A stretch of 64,000 nt of DNA. Source: Buxus sempervirens. Its lineage: Eukaryota; Streptophyta; Magnoliopsida; Buxales; Buxaceae. The translations under genes were made by a program, and so were the position numbers. The notes beneath the pieces were generated by a model. It ran no database searches, was not told the origin of the DNA, and was given only the letters and a program-made list of their open reading frames with translations. Each line of letters begins with the position of its first letter. Within the stretch, counting starts at the first letter, position 1. The stretch covers positions 40,293,949 through 40,357,948 of the forward strand of contig OX387182.1 in NCBI GenBank assembly GCA_947561395.2, written 5' to 3'. Below are positions 9,877 through 20,611 of this stretch, in pieces.

Positions 9877-10979
9877 TAAAAATTCCCGGTGCAACAGCCA
9901 GGACACAAGCTTTTACCATAATACAGCCTTTTGCTAACAGCCAAAGCGGTGACGAGGACGGCATAAAGGCATGAACTAGACGATTTCTTATAAGTAATTA
10001 CAGATTGCAAAGATATGAAACCTAAGGGTATATATATAGATTACAACATTGTTATTGGGAAGCTTTTTTTTCGGTAATGTTGTTATTGGGAAGCTGAGGG
10101 CCATGTTAGGAATGCTCAGTGAATAAATATTGCAGAGAACATGATAAATGCCCGTATGAGGTGATGACTCCAAGCAAGCATACGTCTTTTTCCATTTGGT
10201 CTCTTCCTCGGAGACAGGAGAAATGCTCAATGATCCACGTGCTTACATCTTCCCACATTTTCTTCCTCCATCTAGGTTTTTAATTTTATGATATCGGTTT
10301 CGATTCCCTATGTGACCTTACAGGCCGACCACCCTTACAGGCAAGAGGCCTTAGAGTGACCTTAGCGCAATTCACCAAAAAAAAAAAAAAACGAAAGGGA
10401 AGAAGCCCGGTTTAGTTAATCGCCCTAACAAGCTTGTTGGGTCCTCTCAGACCAGAAATTGCCTTGATAGGCTTATCCCGGTCCTTACAGACTAGAAATC
10501 GTCTTTATAAGTAAAATCGATCCAAACAAATCAAAATCCGGTCCTTACTAAATAAAGAGGAAAGTCCTCTTGAGAATCTGCAAAACGATTTGTGGAAAAT
10601 AAGGGACAAAAAATGCGGCTTATGTTTTGTAATAAACCGTGAACACACTAATTCTTGTATAATCTTACGAGTACCAAAATTGCTCACAGAAATACTTCCT
10701 TTTAAGATCCCACAGAAAACTCAACATGGATGCTCCAGTTCCGCTCGGGGAGAAACCTAGCCTACATGCACAAGACCGATTCGCGTTTCCTAGGCCGCGT
10801 AGATCCATACCGACTCTGTGTGCCTGCCCCATATGACCCAAAACACATTTTTTTTTTTTGGTTTTTATCCCGTTTTTGAAGCCCAATTTGACCCCAAAAA
10901 ATTCTAGAAATATTTCCAAATATTTCTAGAACCTAAATGCACCCAAAATAGTGATAGAAAAATCAAATACTCTCTCTTT
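9877..10979. other. No gene or complete element seen
   Basis: Mixed unique-looking and AT-rich sequence with short direct repeats (GTTGTTATTGGGAAGCT near 10050 and 10080; GGTCCTTACAGACTAGAAAT-like phrases at 10450-10500) and A-runs at 10376-10391 and T-runs at 10851-10859. A minus-strand frame at 10665-10919 has no recognisable motif. Confidence 0.35.
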
Positions 10980-11528
10980 GGTTCATTTAAGTTGGTCCAA
11001 AGTGTCCTAAATTAGACCAATCCTTTTTTATATTGAATGAAAGCTTTTCAAGTCAAACCAAAGTGCGTTCACATTGAACTAAAGTATTTCTAATTAAACC
11101 ATGCAAGTGCTCTCAATTGATTCAAAGTGTCCCAAAGCCAAATATATGAAATTCATGGCATTAAGTCGAACCAAATGAAGCATTGCATAAACCAAGCAAT
11201 TAAATTGGTTCAAACTGACTCCCATATGACCCATACTTCCAAATTAACCAAAATTAGACCATTTCTCCTACGATTCAAGTTTCTAAATCAAATCAAAATC
11301 AAATTGGATCTTTATGGTCCAAACAATTGAAATCAATTCAAACCAAAATCAAATTAATGGTTCAATCAAATCAAAATCAAACTAGATCTTTATGGTCCAA
11401 ACAATTGAAATTGATTCAAAACCAAATCAAATTGTTTTCCTGTGGTTCAAGTTATCAAATCAAACCAAAACTAAACTGGATCCTTGTGACCCAAATAATT
11501 GAAATCAAATTTTAATCCAAATCACTTT
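10980..11528. repeat. Second copy of the 6800-7560 repeat field
   Basis: Shares phrase order with 6800-7560, ending in the TGGTCCAAACAATTGAAAT repeat. It lies directly upstream of an old family C LTR start at 11529. That arrangement matches a tandem-repeat-bearing 3' UTR followed by a 3' LTR. Confidence 0.6.
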
Positions 11529-12067
11529 TGTGAGCACCCTATTTTTGCACTCCTCAAAGAAGCCAAAAAGAGCAAAACCCTAAAGTAGGTCTGAATCCTA
11601 AAAGCAAGAAATGTCTTTCTACTCAAGCTTGAATTAACTACTATACCCTATGCCAATGAATATAAAATCCCAATACGATTTCAATGCAACTACGTTTGTG
11701 CAAATTGGAATCCAGATGAAAAAGATATGGCCCAAACACTCATAAGGGTAAAAAGGTAATTAAATACAAAAAGACTGCTCACATGGCAAGTGTGCAAACC
11801 ACATTTGTCAAGTAGCAAAATAAAACACTAAGACAAAACAAGGGAAAGGCAAATTAGATGGGACAATATCTTGATTATAATAATAATGTCATTAAGATAT
11901 TTTGGATTAATGAATTAAATAAACAAAAAATCAAAAGAAAATAAAAAATCACATAATTGCTTATCTGGAAAAAGTTCCAAGACAAGCATGCTCAATAGGA
12001 GAGAGAAATTTTGAATTGGAAAAGGTGCAGCCCAACCGATACAACGAATCGGTTATATCTTTTTGTG
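11529..12067 (+). mobile_element. Old, truncated relative of LTR C
   Basis: Begins TGTGAGCACCCTATTTTTGC, against TGTAAGCACCTCATTTTTGC in the C family. It then shows one diverged repeat unit (GCCAATGAATATAAAATCCC, TTTCAATGCAACTACG, GGAATCCAGATGAA) and the two-box segment as GCTCACATGGCAAGTGTGC. It stops at the Mutator-type MITE near 12068. Much more diverged than the three C copies, so older or a separate subfamily. Confidence 0.65.
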
Positions 12068-12239
12068 CTTTATTTATTTTGACACTTTTTAAAAATTATT
12101 AAAATTCAGTTAACAAAATTTTGAGTTTTAACTTTTAGTGTACCTTTATCAAAATAATTAATTTTTAGTGATATTTCATTATTATGAACACATTTTTCCA
12201 AAAACTTCCTTGTACCCACTACAAATACAAAAAAAAGTC

Positions 12240-12480
12240 TTTTTATTACGGCACTTCAAAAGTGCCCTTATAATATGAAAAAATGCCGTTATAACATATA
12301 AAGACATTTTGATAAAGTGCCGTTTTAAGTGGTGTTGCATTATGTTATAGCGACAACTTATAACGACACTTTGGACAATGCCGCTATAAAGTGACTTTTT
12401 ACGGCATTTTTTAAAGCGTCGTAATAAAATTTATCAGCACTTAAAGGCTTTAACAACAACCACCAAGTGCCGCTAAAAGT
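12240..12480. repeat. Left subterminal repeats of the CACTA element
   Basis: Repeated GTGCC(C/G)TTATAA, ATGCCGTTATAAC, GCCGCTATAAAG and related words in both orientations within 250 bp of the left end. Confidence 0.8.
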
Positions 12481-13249
12481 ATATTAATTTAAAAAAAATT
12501 TAATTCACCCCCCTCCCCCCCAAAAAAAAAAAAATTCACCCACCCCACCCCACCCTTGGAAATCTCCATTATTAGTGGTTCTGACTCCTGGAAATCTCCG
12601 AAACCACCCTGAATTGTTTTATATGTTTAAGGTGTACCAGTCCCCTACGCTTGGTGGTCCAGCCCAAAAAACTCAAGTTCTTGCAAGCACATACATAGAG
12701 ATAAGTGTTGCCGATGTGCACGTTAAATAAAAAATCTAGTCTACCTAACACATGCTACTGTTCACTATACCACCCAATAACTCATGTAATCACCTTGTCT
12801 TTCCTCTGCATCATCTATCTTAATACAAAATACAAATGGAGTAAATAATGTCACCTTGTCTACCATGGAAGCCCCAAGGTTGATTGACCATATTCCTTGA
12901 ATTAATCCATGCTCCAGCCCGCACTATATTTATTTAAGCATTACCATAGAAAATGTTCATAAACAGTGAAACAGGCCGTGCTTCCTGAAACATCATTCTT
13001 TTAAAAACTATAGATATAGATAAACTAAATATGATTCAAGCACAATAAATAGACATCCAAACCTGAAGGAAAAACTAAAGATAACTATCAAACACCACTA
13101 GTAATTCAAAGTCAGAGATAGACTAAACACCAGAGACTTGCTCGCTTCATACTGTCTTTTACAGTCCCATGTTTGCTTACATGATTGCACAACTATCTGT
13201 CATACATGTAAAGATTTTAGTACAGAAAACATGGAATCAACTTTTACAG
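12481..13249. other. CACTA interior, no gene recognised
   Basis: Contains a C-rich run (12508-12560) and AT-rich DNA. No frame with recognisable motifs. It may include intron or flanking sequence of the captured kinase gene that follows on the minus strand. Confidence 0.3.
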
Positions 13250-13405
13250 CTTTAATATACTCGCATCACATATAGCTGCCCAAAATCTCGGCAATATAGA
13301 GAGTATTACCCCTACTGTACAGACATCAGCTTCTGGCCCATAATTAATGCTCGCAGAGTACCCCAGGAGCAAGATAATATGGAATTCCAACGACATCGGT
13401 GAAAA
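13250..13405 (-). pseudogene. CDPK kinase-domain fragment
   Basis: Read on the minus strand, the sequence gives FTDVVGIPYYLAP, then after a one-base shift NYGPEADV, GVILSIL and FWA. This is the activation-loop to alpha-F region (subdomains VIII-IX) of plant calcium-dependent protein kinases, whose consensus there is FTDVVGSPYYVAPEVL, YGPEADVWSAGVI and PPFWAE. It is clearly broken. There is a stop just upstream of FTDVV, the APE glutamate is glycine, the DVW tryptophan is cysteine, and a frameshift lies between VL and NYGPE. Only this part is recognised; the N-lobe, the rest of the C-lobe and the EF-hands are not seen. It sits inside the CACTA element, so capture of a host gene piece is likely. 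A related SnRK/CRK kinase is a lesser alternative. Confidence 0.8.
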
Positions 13406-15689
13406 CTTACTTGAAACAGCAAACATATACATTGGCGAACAGAGGACTATTACCTTCATAGAAGTACCTAATGCATGCTCTCACTTCCATTTCTCCACGT
13501 TGTCAAATAGCCAACAAAACAAGTCATGGCAATTGAAGACTTAAAAGGCGCCAGAGTTAAATAGGAAAAGGACATAATGCCTCACACAAGACAAATTACC
13601 ATTAGAAGCCAAAATGCCGTAGAGACGAAGCAAAGTGAATCCAACAACAGCAACAACAGAGGGATGCATTTACCAATTCAATCTGATACCCAGGGAAGAA
13701 AATCAAGCTGTGAATAGTTGTGCTCATACTCCAAATCACATTTTCATAGAGAGATAGAGAGAGAACTAAAACCATCAAAGCAAATACCTGTTATTGATTG
13801 CTGCAGCCATGGCCATGAAAACCTGCAAGTCCTTGTAGAAAGGAAATTTTATTTACTTAAGGTGTTCACAAGAAATAATTAAAACCATAGAGACAATCAT
13901 CAAAGCAACTACTATATATGATATTAAAAGTAGACTTCAAAAAGAAAACAGCAAAAACCACCAAAGCACTTCTAGGAGGGGGAATTAAGGATGTGGCATA
14001 GACTCGCCGTGATAATACCATTCTATGTAATGCTTGTCAACCATGATGAAACAAGTGAATCCCCATAGTTTCTTCATTTTTGTGAAGGCCTTTCCAAATA
14101 ATTTTCAAAACATAAACTAGGGGGTGCTACTGCAGAGATTATGTCTGATCTCTTCTGTGAAGGCATCTTCCAACAAGGTTCAGCACACATCTACTCTTCT
14201 GTGCCTAATAGAAAGCTTTGGAGTTGAGATAATCAGACCAAGGTAGTATCCAGCATCAGCTTCTATTGTTCATTTCCATTGTACTTGTATTTCTCATGCT
14301 GCATAGAGTGGAGTTTTGCTCGGTCATGGCATATAAAATGAATGCTATATTTTGAGACTTCAAAAGGAGAAAGGATAAGGAAGATGGATAGCTACAAATG
14401 GAAATGAGGAAGCCATAATAAATTAGAAGTGGTAGCTAACAACTTTGGAGTTGGGACTGAGAGAATTTGCATAAATTATATATAGAAAACCAAGCATGTA
14501 TGGCCTCTGTGCAACCAAACATAAAGAGGGATCCATGCTTTAGCCTCCTTAAAATAATTCCACTGTTCCAAAATTAAATATTTTCTTTTAATTTCCTGAA
14601 CATGTTCAGCAGTTCTATGACCTAATACGCTCTGTTCTACTGTTACATTTATATAAATGCACAATAAATTCCCCATTCTAAACAGCAACAAAAATTTCAA
14701 ACTCAAGCCAAATTGTAGGATAAGACAATACCTCTTGGCAAAGAAGACAATGGTGACAGCCAATGAATCACCACAATAGTAAAAGAAACATATTCGCCAC
14801 ATCCATGGACTGCTATGGCAGATGTTTCTTGATGACAGTTACAATACCATTTTATCAAGCTAATAAAGTTCGAAGGCCTCCTTATGGCCATGAAGAACTT
14901 GCTGTATGCGAGGACACTGATCAGGTTAGCCTCTGTCTATACAGTTTAAACTTGTAAAGCAGATCTTTCTCCTTCTGACCTAGATTTTAAATTAACTGTG
15001 ATTTACGGTTCCATATAGTAATCAAGTATTGGAAAGGCTAAAACCTCTTCAGTGTCCTATAAATTAAAGGGTTCCTATTTTTCTTTTTCAACGGCTTAAT
15101 TTGATTTCTTCAATGTCCTCTAAATCATTATTCATCAAAGAAAAAAAAAAGAATCTGAAGCTTATGAAAAGAAAAAACTTCTAGGATTAAAAGCTTAAAG
15201 GGTTTTAAATTGATAACATAGAAATGTGTCCTAATGGTATTAAAGGTTGAGGTGATTTACATGTAAATCAAAAATGCACAAGCAATTTACACAATCACTA
15301 GATACACCCTAACATAGCAGTATTTTTCTCATGAACGGCAGTTGGGCCTTAAATGAAAAGAAACCCACAACAGTAGCGAATCCGCAAGGACAAACATATT
15401 GGAGGTTAGAAAGCACAATCAGAATTTCCTCTCCCTAAAAATACATTGTATAGAGAACATCCTAAATTAAACAAAGATGCACGAATACATAAAAATTTCT
15501 TTTGGAACTTTCTTTGTAGTCACATTACTTGCCAATAAACCTATGCCCATGTAACATTCAAATTCGAATGATCATGCCACATAAAACTGTTGAGATAAAT
15601 ACTGGAATTCTACAATGATGCAAATAACTAAACAAATAGAACACTGCTAAGAAAACAAATTTTGCCTGCCAATAAATGGTGGCTTACCT
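13406..15689. other. CACTA interior, mixed unassigned sequence
   Basis: No complete gene. Small frames bounded by plausible splice sites exist. One is a minus-strand segment near 13795-13830 reading VFMAMAAAINN between CAG and GTATTT. Another is a plus-strand segment ending GHEELAVCEDTDQ before GTTAGC at about 14925. They may be exons of captured genes, but neither resembles a family I can name. Confidence 0.3.
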
Positions 15690-15840
15690 CCGTAAGCTGC
15701 ATCTTCAACACCATAGGCTCCATCACTGGGCCACTACTCCTTAGGCTTTACTACTTGCATGGAGGTAACAGAATTTGGATAGCCAGTTGGTTACAAGCTT
15801 TTGATGTTCAGTGCCCCAATAGGCTTGGTTTCTTGTCTAA
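15690..15840 (+). pseudogene. Purine permease (PUP) fragment
   Basis: The plus strand encodes NTIGSITGPLLLRLYYLHGG followed by NRIWIASWLQ. Plant purine permeases (PUP family, ten-helix transporters of purines and cytokinins) have in their first helix and loop a very similar GPLLLRLYFLHGGKRIWLSSWLQ-type segment. After SWLQ the frame leaves the family pattern, suggesting a frameshift. The fragment is too short to be functional. It lies in the CACTA interior on the opposite strand to the kinase piece, which implies separate acquisition. I rely on the recalled family motif; a protein search would settle it. Confidence 0.6.
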
Positions 15841-16458
15841 GGCACATAATTAACTAGCCATGGAACATATTTGGAGAACCTCACTTTCTTACATGTGCAT
15901 TCATTACAAGGTCATATAGCAACTTTTAGTTTCAAAGACAAGTTTCACAAGATAGAAGCTTTCCTATAACTAAAATCTTTCTTTTAAAAAATTGGATGAC
16001 CTTTAGTACATTTGACAAAGCTCATTTCTCAACTTTAATCAACAATTGAATGCAGGGTGCAAAACAGGGGAGCAAACCAATTACAAAACAAGTAAGCATG
16101 CAGCATACAAGATAACTCTTACTTACTAGTGTAATAGCAAGCTGGCATTATAGCAGAACTTCCTTGCAAATTTTATGGTTAAGAGACAAGCACATGCTCT
16201 GAGTTGATCTCATTTAATTCTAGAAATTTAGCAAAGAATACCAGATGAAGGAATTGCAACCTAGCAAATTCCATGCAAAATCTCACCTCAGTAATTTGTT
16301 TGCAAGCACTAGCCTCCCTTAAGCAGATTCCTCGTGAAGTAGGGGCTACAATCAGTCAAACAAAAAGATAAACACATGTTAGGTATTCTGTGTTTATTCC
16401 ACAGCTCAATTTGAAAAGATAATAGATCAATCTAATAATTAAAGAGCAAAAAGAAGAC
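15841..16458. other. CACTA interior, nothing recognised
   Basis: AT-rich sequence without frames, repeats or element ends that I can support. Confidence 0.3.
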
Positions 16459-17454
16459 ATGACAGGAACAAATTCCCTCGTGAGGACTTTCACAATGCCA
16501 AATTTCACAATGCCAGATTTATGCGATCTGTCACGGTCAACTATTTTCGCACACAGCAGAACGACCGTGCGGCGCCATGGCCCTCTCTTGCCATGGCCAG
16601 CCTTCTTCATTCAGGTGCTTCCGACCCATTTCCGAATGCCCACGTGATGCATCGACAGGATACGACTCACTCTAGAGTCCCGCACACAAGCCCACCTTGG
16701 TCGGCTCACAAGCTGCTTCTCAGCATCCACTGACGCTCGCCCGGCTTATGAGATTTCCCTTGTCATTGCGGCCCTCAAGCACACTACCGTGTCAGGAGAT
16801 GCCCAACCAAGTCGATCATCCAGCTCGCCCCACTCAAGGAGCTTCACATGCATATCGGGTCATTACCGTGCACCATGAATAGCCAAGGAGCTCCCAGGCG
16901 CTCCCATGATCTTGTATTGAGGGTTGCCAGCCCACAACACTGTCCTCGAGTCCCCCTCGAGTGTATTAAGGCAACTCGGGTCTCGCCGCATCGCAAGTAG
17001 CCCAACATGGCGCTCCGCGCCTAGCATAAGCAGCACGCGTCTTCCTGGCCAGGCGTCGCCCCTTTACCTTGCCTTCACGCTATCCTGCACTTGTAGCGCA
17101 CATCCGAACCCAAGACGTGCTACCACGGAGGCCCACACTAAGCCCTCATGGCCTAGCGATAGCCCAATCGCTTACCATGCCCACCTAAGTGCGCGTAGCG
17201 CAAACAAAGGCTGCCCAGCATAGTAACCCCCACTTCCGATGGCATGCGCACCAGTGGCGAGCCGCTGCCCGCATAGTGTCCTAGGGTGGACCATCGATAC
17301 CCTAGGAAGCCCTAAACATGCCCTCCAGCATGCCGGACCCGCCCCCAGGTTGCGCCGGGGAGTGCTTGTACCGTGCCCTACAAAGGCACAAGGGAAGGCC
17401 AAGCACACACCACCTCCCCTCTTATGGGTGGCGACAATTGCATCAAGTGCAACA
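16459..17454. other. GC-rich island of unknown origin
   Basis: About 1 kb with many CpG, GCGC and CCCGC words and overlapping frames on both strands, in sharp contrast to AT-rich flanks. It runs directly into the LINE fragment at 17455. It may therefore be upstream LINE or other retroelement sequence, but no reverse transcriptase motif was recognised in any frame. Frames here (such as 17172-17483 minus and 17239-17556 plus) look like by-products of composition. Confidence 0.4.
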
Positions 17455-17800
17455 GTGGTTACTGAGGGTTGTGTATGGTCCATTGCAAAAGGAGATAAAA
17501 TTCGGATTTTGGAAGATCAATGGATTTACGGCCAACCAACCAAGCTAGAGGTATAAAAGAATCATGGATCGTTCAATCTCTCTAAGGTAAATCAGCTCAT
17601 AAGCCCGACAACAGGTCAGTGGACTATAATATATTGAATACTTTATGGAATGCTGAAACTGTCCAATGCATTGCGGCCACTCACATCTCGAATAACTGGA
17701 AGGGCACCTCTTTAGGGAATTTTTCTGTTTCGTCTGCCTATTATGTTTTGGCAAAAATTCAGGAAAATGCTCAAAGTCAGGTATGGAAAAAAAAACTTTG
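17455..17800 (+). pseudogene. LINE (non-LTR retrotransposon) ORF2 C-terminal fragment
   Basis: The plus strand reads CVWSIAKGDKIRILEDQW. After stops and shifts it reads GTSLGNFSVSSAYYVLAKIQ. In plant LINE-1 ORF2 proteins the stretch after the reverse transcriptase has WxIGxGxxIRxWxDxW. This is followed by a variable region and then GxFSVKSAYxxL just before the RT zinc-binding domain. Both landmarks are present in the right order and about the right distance apart. Several frame changes and stops make it non-functional, and no zinc-binding cysteines follow. It ends near an A-rich run. Confidence 0.7.
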
Positions 17801-18429
17801 ATCCAATAAAAAAGAAAAAAAAAGCATCCCTGGTTGATCTCATAGGCGTCGAACATGCTCTGAGTTGATCTCATAGGCGTCGGCCAACACCTACCAGCTA
17901 CCAAATCCTTTAATTAATATCTTTCGATTGAAATAATCGAGAACGAGGATTCCGAATCTCAAATGAGAGAACGCCCAATCGATCACCGCGATCTACAAAG
18001 GACCAATCTAATTGCAATGTAAAAAAAATGAAATAGAAAATCGAGTCAACGAAGAACAGAATTACCTAGACAACCCTATAGATTTGACGTTGCGGAAGTG
18101 GGAGAGTCGAAACAACGATGGTGCTCCGATCTTCACAGCTGCTTGAGGTTCAAAAAGTATATTGAAATCATGCCTAAACGTTTCTGTTTAGGTCGTTCAC
18201 AGCAAAGATTGAAAAAAAAAACCGAAAATTTGTTTTTTGGGGTATTTTTAAAACTAATTCATATTCAGTCATCCCAAATCTTCCTAATTGGCAATTAATT
18301 AAGTTTAGTTTAAATAATTAAGAACAAATCTTATTTCAAATAATTGCATGACTAAATCTAAATTATTCTAAAAAAAATCACTAAAACAAAGTTTCCCAAA
18401 AATATACTTTATTTTTAATAATTATTTTA
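17801..18429. other. CACTA interior next to the right end
   Basis: Contains a 24-bp direct repeat (TGATCTCATAGGCGTCG at about 17835 and 17865) and a possible minus-strand 5' leader. The minus sequence has CTAG|GTAATTCTG as a donor-like site near 18060. No product recognised. Confidence 0.3.
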
Positions 18430-18878
18430 AATTTTATAGCGGCATTTTATAATAAAGTGTCGTAATAAAATATTTTATGAACTATTGTTTAGTGGCATTT
18501 GATGGAGAAGTGCCGTAATAATTTGTTTTATAGAGGCATTTTTTATAAGAAATGCTGTAATAATTTGCTTTATAATGGCATTTCTTAGAAAATGCCGTAA
18601 CAAAATGTTTTCTAGGGCATTCAATTAGAAAATGCCGTAATAAATCGTTTTATAGTGGCATTTTTCTAAGAAATGCCGTTATAAATCGTTTTATAGTGGC
18701 ATTTTTCTAAGAAATGCCGTAATAAATCATTTTATATTGGCATCTTTAGAAACATGCCGTAATAAATTGTTTTATAACGGCATTTACATACAAAATGCCG
18801 TATTAAGGCACTTATAAGGGCACTTTTATATAAGTGCCCTTATATTAGTGTCGTTATATCACTTTTTTTTTTGTGGTG
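18430..18878. repeat. Right subterminal repeats of the CACTA element
   Basis: About eight hairpin-like units of roughly 59 bp alternate TGGCATTTTTC and AAATGCCGTAATAAA. They are the inverse of the left subterminal words and run up to the right TIR. Confidence 0.85.
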
Positions 18879-19305
18879 ACCACTCCCACACATGACATGT
18901 ACAAATCAATAAAATGGCTTGTACAAGTCAATAAAATAACTTGTACCTTTTAAAATGACCTGTACAAGTCAATAGAATGACTTGTAAAAGTTAGCACACA
19001 ATGTTAATAGAAGGTATAAGTCATTTTATGGACTTGTACAAACCATTTGAGTGGGTAATGTAAGGACATTCTTAAAATAGTTGGTTTGTAATAGTAAAAC
19101 GTTAGTAACAATTAATTACTTTGATAAAGGAATTCTAAAAGTGAAAACTCAAAACTTTTATGACTGAATTTTAATGATTTTTAAAAAATATCACTAAAAT
19201 TAATTTCCCCAAAAATGCTTCCTCTCACCGAGAAGATCCATCGGTTAAAAGAAGCTGAAAAGACACTTTTCACCGATACTTAGTATCACTTATGAGTAAA
19301 ATAGC

Positions 19306-19639
19306 ATTCTAGCCCGTGCGGGTAAATAGGTTAAAAAAATTATTAAAAAATAAATTATTTTATATATTGTCTTGAAAGTTAATATTATTTTTTGATAGAA
19401 GTTGAAAGTTAATATATTAACAATATATAACAGAATTAGAATTAATTATCTAAACGGCAAACACTATCTCATAAGAACTTTAAAATACACCTGCTGTGAC
19501 AAAATATATTGTTAATATATTAACTTTCAACTTCTACCAAAAAATAATATTAACTTTCAAGACAATATATAAAATAATTTATTTTTTAATAATTCTTTTG
19601 AACCTATTTGCCCGTGCAAAGCACGGGCCAGAATGCTAG
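19306..19639. mobile_element. Foldback MITE with a Helitron-like hairpin
   Basis: Two arms of about 150 bp are inverted repeats: AGCATTCTAGCCCGTGC at the left and GCACGGGCCAGAATGCT at the right, with TTGTCTTGAAAGTTAATATT and its inverse inside. The right arm ends with GCCCGTGCAAAGCACGGGC (8-bp stem) followed by CAGAATGCTAG|T, which is how many plant Helitron 3' ends look. The left arm lacks half of that hairpin. It could be a TIR-type MITE or a palindromic Helitron derivative. No unambiguous target duplication was found. Confidence 0.65.
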
Positions 19640-19711
19640 TATAACTTTATAGTAAACCGAGAACGCAAGAAAAGAGAGCTTTTTTGAAACCTACTTGGAA
19701 AATGGAAGAGG

Positions 19712-19924
19712 GTGGGTAATTTTAGTTATTATTCCGGTTCGTGCGTCAAAGTGATGACCCAAAGTGCAGCATCATATTCCATTAGAAATGACAGACCTAA
19801 GTTGCGCATGGAGACATTGATGACTGCTTTAACCAGTAACCTTCGCCCATTGAATAACAAAGAAAATCAAAATAGTCGAATTGAAGACATGCAGAGACCG
19901 CCCATACTGCCGGGGTCAAATTAA
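19712..19924 (+). other. Exon-like open stretch, product unknown
   Basis: An open stretch follows an acceptor-like TAATTTTAG. It reads in part SYSIRNDRPKLRMETLMTAL and NNKENQNSRIEDMQRPPILP, then stops at TAA 19922-19924. A donor-like CGGG|GTCAAA lies just before the stop. The composition looks protein-like rather than repeat-derived, and it lies upstream of the exon chain at 20612. I do not recognise the family. It could be an exon of the same (pseudo)gene or an unrelated captured piece. Confidence 0.3.
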
Positions 19925-20611
19925 GGGTGGATGAGGTTTTATAAACGATTACTAAAAAATTAAATATAAAATCCATTTCATCTTATGTGCCGGTATTTCT
20001 TTCCAGTTTCCGGTCGTTGCTGTAGTATCATCGTGAGAGTGTCTAGATTTAGTCATATCATCTTATAAAAATGATATGAGTAAATCTAAATTACTTTTAA
20101 AAATCGAAGAAAGTCAAAAGTTACGGCAGTTAAATAAATGCTTTAAAACTGAAAAACGAAAGTTTTTTTTGTTTATTACTGATTTGGAATTATTATAAAA
20201 ATGATAATTATTATAAAAATGATATTACTAAATCTAAATTACTTTTAAAAAACGAAAAAAAAAAGTCAAAAGTTACGGCAGGTTCGTAGTCCGAACCTGC
20301 CATGTCATTTTTTGTTTTGTTTTTTTAGGCTTGGATACCCCAAGCACGCTTTTTTTTAGGCTCGGATACCCAAAGCAACGCCGCAGCGGGGGGTGACACG
20401 TCAGCAGCCACCCCCTTTCGCTTAATATAAAGTAAAAGAGTCGGACCTGACTATCGGTAAATAACAGAGAACGGTGGTGCTTCCACTGTCGCTCCAAAAT
20501 AAAGCAGAATTTTTTTTTGAGTTTATTGGGATTCAAATGGTCAGGTATACAAATATTGTTAAATGCTATTCAGAAGAGAGAAAAATCAAATACACTTGAA
20601 CGTGCACTTAG
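19925..20611. other. AT-rich spacer with hairpins and a short repeat
   Basis: Contains a hairpin near 20046-20092 (AGATTTAGTCATATCAT with its inverse), a copied TAAATCTAAATTACTTTTAAAAA at 20080 and 20230, a short inverted GGTTCG/CGAACC at 20281-20297, and TTTTAGGCT(T/C)GGATACCC twice near 20325 and 20355. No gene is supported. Confidence 0.35.

Larger units (their letters stand above)
12217..18878. mobile_element. Non-autonomous CACTA element, TSD ACC
   Basis: The left end is CACTACAAATACAAAAAAAA. The right end reads, reversed, CACCACAAAAAAAAAAGTGA. A 3-bp duplication ACC flanks it (12214-12216, 18879-18881), the size made by CACTA transposases. Both subterminal regions carry many copies of AAATGCCGTTATAA in both orientations, the usual transposase-binding architecture of the superfamily. 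No transposase frame is visible. The interior holds a CDPK fragment on the minus strand, a purine permease fragment and a LINE fragment on the plus strand, and a GC-rich segment. Some of these could be captured at transposition and others could be later nested insertions. Confidence 0.88.
12068..19210. mobile_element. Second Mutator-type MITE, split by a CACTA element
   Basis: Left half 12068-12216 and right half 18879-19210 are homologous to the 5385-5837 element. Shared landmarks are AAAATTTTGAGTTTTAACTT on the left, its inverse near 19130-19180, and the internal TTGTACAAGTCA palindromes at 18900-18985. The right end reads AATTAATTTCCCC. The left terminus is degraded, so the exact start and target duplication are uncertain. 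The halves join cleanly if the CACTA element and one ACC are removed. Confidence 0.75.

Noticed and set aside
14763-14957. Plus-strand frame with GHEELAVCEDTDQ before a donor-like GTTAGC
   Set aside because: Looks exon-like, but the minus strand is also open there and I cannot match either to a family, so it is only mentioned in the interior description.
17172-17556. Overlapping frames in the GC-rich island
   Set aside because: Open on both strands at once, as expected from GC content; only the LINE motif near 17460-17556 could be supported.
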